DNA of 8,965 nucleotides from CAWEHT01 sp963808455 (GTDB lineage: Bacteria > Chloroflexota > Anaerolineae > CG2-30-64-16): the NCBI GenBank assembly GCA_963808455.1, contig CAWEHT010000195.1:1-8965 (forward strand), in the 5' to 3' direction. Positions 1 through 5,487 of the stretch are shown in pieces (position 1 is the first letter of the stretch; each line of letters opens with the position of its first letter). The notes beneath the pieces are model-generated. The model was not told the DNA's origin and did no database searches. It worked only from the letters and a program-made list of their open reading frames with translations. A program made the position numbers and the translations under genes.

Positions 1-503
1 GCTCATTGCTGAGATGAGGGTCTTGATCTGACCTGTATTGCGCTTGTCCGCGTCTTAATCAGGCCCAGGTATGATAACGAGTTCGGTGATTTGAGTTCGG
101 GCTTGAGCGCACGGTCGATACTATACGCGACGTCAGCCGAGGTTAACGGCGTACCATCGCTGAACCTCAAGTTCGGTTTGAGTGTGAAGGTCCAGGTTAG
201 GCCATCATCTGCCAAGAAATGTGATGCCGCGAGTTCATCGCGTATCTGCAAGTGGTCATCGACCGAAACCAGACCGGTGAAGACCATGTTGATAACAGTA
301 GTGGCGGAGAAATCGGTGGAGAGCGCAGGGTCAAACGTTGAGATGTCTGAATAGCCACTGATCGGTAACACAAGAATCTGCTGGTCTGCTGGGGACTCCG
401 CTTTGGGGTTATTATTGCCGCCACCACAAGCTATCGGCAGTATCGCAGTCCAGCTAAGAAGGATGAGCAGGATCATTTGTGAGCTTCTCTTGCCGGATCG
501 CAT
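1..503 (-). pseudogene. ABC transporter substrate-binding lipoprotein, family 5 (peptide/nickel type), partial and frameshifted
   Basis: This is the N-terminal part of an extracytoplasmic solute-binding protein that would hand oligopeptides, nickel or similar ligands to an ABC importer. Residues 1-25 form a lipoprotein signal (basic start, hydrophobic core, LPIAC, lipidated Cys26), followed by a Gly/Asn-rich linker. The mature part shows family-5 hallmarks: STFDPALSTDF, VFTGLV, LTWTFTLKPNLRFSDGTPLT and ADVAYSIDRAL. ATG at 503-501 is preceded by GGGAGGA (517-511). The frame ends at a stop at 5-3, but from position 54 the next frame reads DADKRNTGQIKTLI to the window edge, which is the expected continuation after YLGLIK. 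One G therefore appears to be missing near 54, either a real frameshift or a sequence error. The rest of the gene lies outside the window. The exact ligand cannot be told. Confidence 0.85.
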
Positions 504-622
504 AGGTCATTCCTCCCGTAGTAACTCGCAAAGAGGAACACACGAGGATGTGGTGTGGAACGGCAGCAGGATTAGCCCGATAAGCCACACCCCAATAGCT
601 ACTTTATCCACTAAGTTCACCT

Positions 623-652
623 ATGGTATCACAATCACGCTTACTACTGCAA
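623..652 (-). promoter_or_regulatory. Possible promoter of the substrate-binding protein gene
   Basis: On the minus strand TTGCAG (652-647) is followed after 18 bases by TACCAT (628-623), with TGA directly before it giving an extended -10. It lies about 120 bases upstream of the ATG at 503. The match is only moderate. Confidence 0.25.
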
Positions 653-656
653 CATC

Positions 657-671
657 GAGAAGTCTCTTCTC
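657..671. repeat. Small perfect inverted repeat
   Basis: GAGAAG-TCT-CTTCTC: a 6-base stem with a 3-base loop, sitting just beyond the 3' end of the IS5-type transposase remnant. It could belong to the outer end of that element or be a weak terminator; no T tract follows. Confidence 0.3.
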
Positions 672-680
672 TAGAGTGTG

Positions 681-1040
681 TTATGCACTTTGAACCATGA
701 AGGTGATGAAGCGATGCGCCAACAGAATGGCGAACGCGATAAAATGCAAGCTGACCAGCGTCTCAGCCAAGCGCTCGTATTCGCGTGCCAAGCGGCGGAA
801 ACGGGCCACCCAGGCAAAATCGCGCTCCCCCACCCAACGCCTCGGCAGCAGCACAAAGCCCCGCTTGGCGGTCGGCAGCTTAATGACCTCCAGGCGAATG
901 CCGTGCCCCTCGGTGGCGGCCGCCGCCTCGCCCGTGTAGCCCTGGTCAACGAAAGCCACTTCGACCAAGCAGTCGGACACTTCCTGAACCTTGGCCGCCA
1001 ACTTTTCGACCTGGGCCCGCTCTTGTGTCAATAGCCGCAC
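681..1040 (-). pseudogene. IS5-family transposase, C-terminal remnant
   Basis: This encodes the last third of a DDE transposase of the IS5 group. Visible hallmarks are FVDQGYTGE (the second catalytic Asp region), IRLEVIKLPTAKRGFVLLPR and RRWVGERDFAWVARFRRLA, where the Glu of the GERDFAW block is the last catalytic residue; family members usually have WVVERSFAW there. The C-terminus looks complete (HRFITFMVQSA, stop at 683-681). The N-terminal two thirds are missing: upstream of QERAQVEKLAAKVQ the frame soon meets a stop near 1079 and family similarity ends. The GTG at 1040-1038 is only the first possible start codon, not a real gene start. The piece abuts another transposase remnant, so it was truncated by a rearrangement. 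It cannot make an active transposase. Confidence 0.85.
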
Positions 1041-1059
1041 GGAAGTGTACCGCGCATGG

Positions 1060-1893
1060 TGGGACCGCGTAATTGGCGTTCATTGCGCCTCTGGCGGCAG
1101 TGATGATGGCCCGGCTTCGGCCAAAAGCGTTTGACTTGCGACCGCGACCAGAGCGACTCGCCCGCTGGGGCTCACGATTCGTCATGGCTCCATTGCGCAG
1201 GAACCGGGAGACCACCAAATCGCCCGCGATGGACTCCTGGCTGCGCAGGCTGAAATGCGGGGCCTGGCGGTGCCGGAACGCCCGGGCCCCGCGCTCGGCT
1301 CCGTTATTGGTCGCTTCTCAATGTGGCGGCTGTAAAAAGGCGCTCAGGCGTTCCAAATGGCTGTCGGTCATCGGGGCCAGGGCGCGGCGCAAGGCAGGCA
1401 GGGCCAGGTAGGCCGGGTTGCTGCGCCAGGTTTCGTAGCGTACCCGCGCCTCGGCCACCGTGCGACGCTGTCCCAGTTCGTTTTTCCACAGGGCATACCA
1501 ATCGCGCATGAACGTGTGAGCGACGGTCAATTCCGCCAGGGGGCTGGCCAGGAGCGCCGTCACCAGAGCTGCCTAGTCGCCGTCGAGATGGTCTGGGCGA
1601 CGCAGGAGTAGAAAGCGACGCTGCGCAAGCAGCGCATCCCGCACCTGGCGCACCTGCTCCCAATTCTGCCAGGGCGCCGGTGGCGGCGTAGCTTTGCCAG
1701 GCAAGCTGGCGGAGCCCACGGGCGCTGGGGCGCGCCCGGCTCGCCTTGCTCGCCCGGGGCTGCGTGCGCGGGCCCGTCGGGCGCGCGACCGCGTTGGGCC
1801 TGGCGTCGGTCGGTGCGCTCCGCAGCAACCACTGTTTGACCGTCACCCAGTGCAACCCAACTTCACGAGCAATAGCATTGACTTCAGCAGCCT
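1060..1893 (-). pseudogene. Degenerate DDE transposase of a second element
   Basis: This reads as a transposase broken into at least three pieces. A putative N-terminal helix-turn-helix, EVNAIAREVGLHWVTVKQWL, lies at about 1885-1826. After a frame change between about 1690 and 1860 the frame gives WEQVRQVRDALLAQRRFLLL, then LASPLAELTVAHTFMRDWYA, then RYETWRSNPAYLALPALRRA. Two nonsense codons interrupt it: TAG at 1575-1573 (after HLDGD) and TGA at 1320-1318 (after FLQPPH, probably once TGG). It then continues in the same frame with EATNNGAERGARAFRHRQAP and HFSLRSQESIAG, where TNNGAE looks like the last catalytic Glu block of a DDE domain. Its 3' end runs without its own stop into the IS5 remnant, so that end is also lost. 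I do not know its IS family name. The right boundary meets the first BrxL fragment. Confidence 0.65.
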
Positions 1894-2083
1894 GACGGGG
1901 CGCAACCAGGACGCGATTCGCAAGACGACGGCCGGTTTGCTCAAGCTCATCTTTCCGCATGCCACGTCGGAGGAGCTGAAGGACGAGGAGCTGAGCATGG
2001 GTCTGAAGTTAGCGACCGAGTGTAGGGCTCGCGTCGTCGACCAGCTCGCGATTCTGGCTCCCGGGGAGTTCAAGCCGGCCCAG
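1892..2083 (+). pseudogene. brxL: BrxL (BREX Lon-like protein) fragment A
   Basis: About 64 codons read LTGRNQDAIRKTTAGLLKLI, then FPHATSEELKDEELSMGLKL and ATECRARVVDQLAILAPGEF. This is the segment that links the AAA+ ATPase part of BrxL to its Lon-like C-terminal domain: the RDQ-AVRKT-SGLLKL-P block followed by ELRRRV-QL. BrxL is a AAA+ Lon-related protein of BREX phage defence. Everything upstream is replaced by the minus-strand transposase remnant, the junction falling near 1885-1895. Downstream the frame continues without recognisable similarity beyond about 2083, so both flanks are lost. It cannot function. Its wording (APGEF after the helix, TAGLLKLIFPH) differs clearly from the fragment at 3414, so the two are not copies of one gene. 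Confidence 0.6.
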
Positions 2084-2231
2084 TTTCAGCTTGGAAGGAA
2101 CGGCAGAAGGGCCAACTGGGCAACCTTAGCCAGGGCTACGTCTCGCCGATGGTGTTGGCACGCGGTGAAACAGGATGTCGCGAGCAGATCGCGGATTGGC
2201 AGCACCCTGCTGGCCCGCCCGAGGCAACACA

Positions 2232-2240
2232 TGTTATGAT
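2232..2240 (+). promoter_or_regulatory. Extended -10 promoter for the ribbon-helix-helix gene
   Basis: TGT followed by TATGAT (2235-2240) forms a good extended -10 element 28 bases before the ATG at 2268. No clear -35 hexamer is present at 16-18 bases. The same CATGTTA context recurs before tex at 7721-7731. Confidence 0.4.
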
Positions 2241-2257
2241 AGCAGTATGAACAAGCC

Positions 2258-2262
2258 GGAGG
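2258..2262 (+). promoter_or_regulatory. Ribosome binding site that sets the start at 2268
   Basis: GGAGG lies 5 bases before ATG 2268. An in-frame ATG at 2247 has no such site, so 2268 is preferred. Confidence 0.55.
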
Positions 2263-2267
2263 CGGCC

Positions 2268-2558
2268 ATGGATGCCCAAACGAAGGCCGGCGAGACGCCC
2301 ACCAGCGCGATCAGGAGGCGCCCCAGCCGCCGGCGCACGTACGACCGGCTGACGATTTCGCTGCCGCTCGAGGTAAGCCTGCGGCTGAGGGCCGATGCCA
2401 GGGCCTCGGGCGCGCCCTCCCTGAGCGCCTATGTCGTCGAGACGCTCGCACAGCGCACGAAGGAGCAGACCTTCCGGGACATCCTCGATGACATGTTTCG
2501 GGATGAGCCGATGACCGATCAGGAGCGGGAGTGGGCGGACGCGATCCTCAACCGGTGA
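2268..2558 (+). CDS. Ribbon-helix-helix antitoxin-like DNA-binding protein, orphan
   Basis: A 96-residue protein. Residues 1-26 are a basic tail (IRRRPSRRR at 15-23). Residues 27-60 (RLTISLPLEVSLRLRADARA and on to SAYVVETL) fit a ribbon-helix-helix fold: a short beta strand then two helices, as in CopG/ParD/VapB-type antitoxins and plasmid regulators. The tail from 61 is acidic (FRDILDDMFRDEPMTDQERE), as expected of a segment that would wrap a toxin. The start is chosen from GGAGG at 2258-2262. No toxin follows: the next 127 bases hold only a doubtful small reading frame, and the following genes are on the other strand. It is therefore an orphan antitoxin, or a stand-alone repressor. The frame is intact. 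The fold is fairly sure; the antitoxin role is inferred. Confidence 0.7.
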   Translation: MDAQTKAGETPTSAIRRRPSRRRTYDRLTISLPLEVSLRLRADARASGAPSLSAYVVETLAQRTKEQTFRDILDDMFRDEPMTDQEREWADAILNR

Positions 2559-2685
2559 CCCTTGACGGGGAGCGTCGATCGCGGTGGAAATGGGCGATCG
2601 TGATGTTGGCGCGCTGCTGCCCTTCACATTGGCCTTCATCATGCGCGGGTTTGCCACGGATAGCTGCCCTTGCCCCCTGTGCCCC

Positions 2686-2976
2686 TCACGGGGCGGCTGG
2701 ATCTGAATCGCGCGCTTCTGTTTCCACCTCAGCCCAAAACTCATCGTGAGGAATACGTCTGTCGGGCTCTTGCATGCGCTGTTCGGCCTCAGCCCAAAGA
2801 CGACGAAGCTTGGGGTTGTGGGCCAGGAGCAGCGCCTCAAGCTCGTCATCGTCTTCGATGCAAACCAGCGCAGCCACCGCTCGGCCGTTTTTCGTCACCA
2901 CCACCGGCCCGTCGTGGCACTCTTCCAGAAAGCGGCTGAAACGCGCCTTCACATCGGCTACCGGTGCAATTCTCAT
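2686..2976 (-). CDS. Phd/YefM-family antitoxin
   Basis: A 96-residue antitoxin that would bind its operator with the N-terminal domain and neutralise the adjoining RelE-type toxin with its C-terminal tail. It starts MRIAPVADVKARFSRFLEEC, then GPVVVTKNGRAVAALV (residues 23-38), which carries the VTKNGRAVA signature of the family. The acidic C-terminus (from EDDDELEALL) is longer than in YefM. ATG at 2976-2974 overlaps the toxin stop codon (2975-2973) as ATGA, and an AGGAG site (2989-2985) lies 8 bases upstream, inside the toxin gene. The two genes are thus one operon, toxin first, with coupled translation. The frame is intact although the toxin upstream is frameshifted. Confidence 0.85.
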   Translation of the reverse strand: MRIAPVADVKARFSRFLEECHDGPVVVTKNGRAVAALVCIEDDDELEALLLAHNPKLRRLWAEAEQRMQEPDRRIPHDEFWAEVETEARDSDPAAP

Positions 2977-3300
2977 AGATTGATCTCCTGTCCACCAACC
3001 AGCAGGCGATTGCCTTCTTTGACGCCGATCGCGACTACCCAGACTTCTTGCTTGACACGATCGACACTGTAAAAGACACGGAAGCGATTGCCTGGTCCGA
3101 AACGCAGTTCCCAAGGCTCGTGCCCGAATAGCGTCTCGCCTTCCAGCGACTTGCAATTGCGGCTCTGCTGTTCGGGAGCGTGGCTAAGCTGTCGCATAAC
3201 GGTCCGCCGAATGAAGCTGTGGTGCCTGCGTTCCGATCGCGGCGAGATGCTCTTTGACCTGCTCGTCGTAGTAAATGGCGTAGGGTCTGGCTGGCACCAT
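2973..3300 (-). pseudogene. RelE/ParE-family toxin, frameshifted
   Basis: This is a RelE-superfamily toxin, a family that cleaves mRNA on the ribosome or, in ParE members, inhibits gyrase. The first 22 residues, PARPYAIYYDEQVKEHLAAI included, read from ATG 3300-3298. That frame then stops at 3187-3185. The next frame restores the family sequence: ERRHHSFIRRTVMRQLSHAP, then ETLFGHEPWELRFGPGNRFR, VFYSVDRVKQEVWVVAIGVK and EGNRLLVGGQEINL to the stop at 2975-2973. The join is ATCGGAACGC, where ATCGAACGC would keep frame, so one extra G sits at 3233-3234. Repaired, the protein is about 109 residues, normal for the group. As read it yields only a 38-residue fragment, leaving the Phd antitoxin without an active partner. 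A sequencing error in a GG pair is an equally good explanation. Confidence 0.85.
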
Positions 3301-3307
3301 AGTGTCA

Positions 3308-3318
3308 ATGATAGTCAT
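3308..3318. promoter_or_regulatory. Candidate operator palindrome over the -10 of relE-phd
   Basis: ATGA-TAG-TCAT overlaps the -10 element exactly where a Phd-type repressor would block RNA polymerase. TGTCAA also occurs twice in the same orientation (3303-3308 and 3330-3335). Confidence 0.35.
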
Positions 3319-3335
3319 AATTGTGGCCTTGTCAA
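3308..3335 (-). promoter_or_regulatory. Promoter of the RelE-Phd operon, giving a nearly leaderless transcript
   Basis: TTGACA (3335-3330), a 16-base spacer, then TATCAT (3313-3308). Transcription would begin at or next to the toxin ATG (3300), and no Shine-Dalgarno sequence precedes that ATG. Confidence 0.55.
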
Positions 3336-3413
3336 GCCCGTGGCCTTTGCACCGGTGTTTGGCTCCGTACGGCGCCCACGGGGTGGGCCGCGGTTGGTTG
3401 GGGCAATCACGAT

Positions 3414-4251
3414 TTTTCCTTTGGTGCCCACCTGAACGCCCGCGACGTGAAGGCGGTGCGCCGGACAGTGTCTGGCATGGCAAAGCTGCTTTACCCCCAC
3501 AGCGAGGCCACCAAGGATGAACTGGCCGAACTGCTCGAGATGGCGCTGGAAGGCCGCCGGCGGGTAAAACGAGCAACTGAAGAAACTGGGCTCCTTCGAA
3601 TACTATCAGACGTCGTTTTCGTACGTCGATAACGAGAGCCGGGCAGAGCGCTTTGTCGGCGTGCCGGAAGAAGGTGGTCGCAACCTGGTGTCCACCGACC
3701 CACTGGCCCCCGGCTCGGTCTACGCAGCCTCGGTGGACGACCAGGGCAGGGTCGGCCTCTACCGGCTGGAAATCGGCAGCGCCAGCGGGACGGGCAAGTT
3801 GCACATCGCCGGCGGCCTCGACAGCGTGATGCGCGAGTCCGTGCAGCGCGCTTTTGCATACGTACAGGGGCATAAGAGCCAGCTGGGGATTGGGCAGGTG
3901 TTCGACACCACCGATTTCCACGTCGAGGCCATTGACTTGCTGGCAAACCACGTATCGTGCGAGCTCGGCATTGCGCTGGTAGTGGCGATCTACTCAGCCA
4001 TCAAGAAGCAGTCGGCCCAACCGGCCCTGCTGATCCTGGGTGACTTGAGCATCACCGGCAACATCAACCCCGTCCGCTCCTTATCCGAGCCGTTGCAGGT
4101 GGGGATGGACAACGGCGCGAGCCGCGCCCTGGTGCCCATCGAAAACAAGCGCAGCTTCTTCGACGTTACGGCCGACGTCGTGGAGCACGTCAACCCGGTC
4201 TTTTACGGCGACCCGTTGATTGCGGCTATGAAGGCGCTGGGGATTGGTTAG
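3414..4251 (+). pseudogene. brxL: BrxL (BREX Lon-like protein) fragment B, C-terminal part, frameshifted
   Basis: This covers roughly the last 280 residues of BrxL, the AAA+ Lon-like protein of BREX phage defence. The linker helix reads HLNARDVKAVRRTVSGMAKL then LEMALEGRRRVK. The frame then shifts by one extra base (about C3570) and continues EQLKKLGSFEYYQTSFSYVD, ERFVGVPEEGG, GRVGLYRLEIGSASGTGKL. The Lon-like fold follows: FHVEAIDLLANHVSCELGIA, LLILGDLSITGNINPVRSLS, ASRALVPIENKRSF and FYGDPLIAAMKALGIG, stop at 4249-4251. The Ser-Lys dyad of true Lon is not evident; in particular the Lys expected after the NPVRSL segment is absent, so proteolysis is doubtful. The AAA+ N-terminal half is missing, and the 5' junction lies close to the divergent relE promoter. 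Family membership is strong; function is lost here. Confidence 0.85.
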
Positions 4252-4469
4252 AAATTGGCGTGACAGCAGGCAGCGCGGCACCTGGTGTGCGGAGATCCTG
4301 TGTTATCGTCCGATCACTGACACCCGGCGTGCGAAGGATCCGCGCCGACCAATCGCAGATTCAGCAGATCGGCGGTCATGGCGTCGAGGAGATGAAATAT
4401 GCCTTTGGGGCCCGGCGGGATGTATGATGAACGTGTGTTGTGCTTCTCTCCCCGGCTCGGTCGGGTGTA

Positions 4470-4897
4470 TCATCCCACAGCCTTGGCACGCGGCCGCCCC
4501 TTGGGATAGCCTGTTGGCCGTTCCTTAACCGTATTCAGATCGACCTCCTTGATCAGCCAATCGCGGCCTTCCTTCTCGGCGGGTAGGCGGCCGCTGAGGA
4601 TCAGCTGCCGCACACGGGCCGCGGCGATACCCAGGTAGATGGCGGCTTCCTTGGTGGTCAGGATGCGTCGCGGCTCCGAGTCCCACCACGCCTCGAGGGG
4701 GGGCTTGTAGCTGGGCTCGGGAATGGGCTTGCCTTGCTCGCGCGCAACTTCGAGCCACAGCGCTTTACCGATCAGGACTTCGCGCAACGCCTCCTCGGGC
4801 GTCGCGCCGGAAGCGGAGCAATACTGCAGGTTGGGATATCGGCAATATAGTAGCCGTCCTGTTCGCTGTAAAAAATGACAATATGGTAGTCCTTCAT
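4470..4897 (-). pseudogene. hicB: HicB-type antitoxin fused to an excisionase-like helix-turn-helix domain, frameshifted
   Basis: The first part is a HicB fold: MKDYHIVIFYSEQDGYYIAD then, after a frame change, LQYCSASGATPEEALREVLI and WLEVAREQGKPIPEPSYKPP. One C appears missing at 4835-4833 (ATCCCAACCTG for ATCCCCAACCTG); unrepaired, the first frame stops after about 43 residues. Ordinary HicB of this type ends near residue 75. Here the frame runs on into RILTTKEAAIYLGIAAARVR, QLILSGRLPAEKEGRDWLI and a basic tail KGRPRAKAVG. That is an HTH_17/MerR-like winged helix as in excisionases, so the repaired protein is about 142 residues. ATG 4897-4895 has GGAGG (4909-4905) 7 bases upstream. It follows the hicA remnant and shares its promoter. 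The C-terminal domain presumably binds the operator. Confidence 0.8.
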
Positions 4898-4913
4898 GGC
4901 TGATCCTCCAGAG

Positions 4914-4993
4914 TTAGCCCATAGCAGCTTCAAGCTCGATCAATTGCTTTACGGGCTGTTCATGGCCTTGGCTAGCAGTTTTCGTTTATTCAC
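4914..4993 (-). pseudogene. hicA: hicA toxin remnant with a large internal deletion
   Basis: HicA is a small mRNA-cleaving toxin of about 80 residues. GTG at 4993-4991, preceded by GGAGGAG (5004-4998), opens NKRKLLAKAMNSP, a typical HicA N-terminus, then meets TAA (4951-4949). In another frame VKQLIELEAAMG follows, ending in TAA at 4916-4914; this resembles the VRQLLKLVE tail of HicA. Roughly 50 codons between them are missing, including the region that carries the catalytic His (GSHHIF in relatives). Promoter, ribosome site and the following hicB are all in the right place, so the locus was once a normal hicAB operon. The remnant cannot be toxic. A single sequencing error cannot explain a deletion of this size. 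Confidence 0.65.
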
Positions 4994-5019
4994 AGTGCTC
5001 CTCCGCCCTTTGCCAGTAA

Positions 5020-5048
5020 AGCATAGCGCGTGCGTAAGCCTTTGTCAA
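5020..5048 (-). promoter_or_regulatory. Strong promoter of the hicA-hicB locus
   Basis: TTGACA (5048-5043), 17 bases, TATGCT (5025-5020): a near-consensus housekeeping promoter about 27 bases before the hicA GTG at 4993. Confidence 0.65.
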
Positions 5049-5487
5049 GCCCCGCCGTATTCGTCGCTGGCGAGCGGCACAGCCTTGACGGGCATCAACC
5101 CCACGCTCCAAGCTTGGCAGTTTGTCAGCACCGGTTGCCCAATCAACCCCATCTTCGGGGTTGTGGCTTCTCTTCCCACCCTTCCTTGCGCTTGCACGCC
5201 CTGGAGGGCTGCCTTACACGCAGGCTGCAGGCCGTTTCCGTCAATCTGCAATATCGCATCATACGCGAAGCCTGTTCAAAGGGGCTCACATGGCGGCCGC
5301 CAGTCCGCGTTGGCGCACTTTGTGTGCCAGCAGGGTTACTTCAGTGCCCGGCGTCGTTGTGCAGGCAACTTGCCGGATGAACCAATAAGACGGGTATTGG
5401 CCAAATAACCTGGAGATATCCAGACGGCTCCCTGTCAGCCAGATTGCGCCTGCGCGGGGCGGGGGCGCAGACCTGTGGTCGAGAGGA
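5049..5487. other. Intergenic stretch without an identifiable gene
   Basis: About 440 bases between the hicAB promoter and the Mrr-type gene. Several frames are open (for example plus strand 4896-5408 and minus strand 5045-5251), but none shows a known domain, a good ribosome site or protein-like composition. The stretch holds a 7-base-pair hairpin (5144-5163) and the inverted repeat GTCAAG/CTTGAC (5044-5049 with 5084-5089), which hint at a structured remnant such as a mobile-element end. Nothing firmer can be said. Confidence 0.4.
5144..5163. repeat. Perfect 7-bp hairpin
   Basis: CAACCCC (5144-5150), loop ATCTTC, GGGGTTG (5157-5163). No T tract follows on either strand, so it is not a typical terminator; it may be a structured RNA element or an IS end. 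Confidence 0.4.

Noticed and set aside
1304..1960. A 218-residue minus-strand open frame
   Set aside because: Its first part is the shadow of BrxL fragment A and its later part is Ser/Pro/Ala/Arg-rich; only the stretch near 1885-1826 looks like protein and is included in the transposase remnant.
2590..2706. Small plus-strand frame starting MGDRDVGALLPFTLAFIMRG
   Set aside because: 38 residues after the ribbon-helix-helix gene, where a toxin might be expected, but it matches no toxin I know and runs into the end of phd; too weak to call.
2136..2849. A 237-residue minus-strand open frame
   Set aside because: It overlaps the ribbon-helix-helix gene and phd in other frames and shows no family features; a GC-driven shadow.
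4338..4427. Plus-strand stretch IRADQSQIQQIGGHGVEEMK ending at TGA 4425
   Set aside because: It reads like the tail of a real protein between BrxL B and hicB, but there is no start, no homology I recognise and no wider frame support.
4896..5408. A 170-residue plus-strand open frame
   Set aside because: Composition is Pro/Cys/Ser-rich without domains, and it opens inside the hicAB leader and promoter on the opposite strand.
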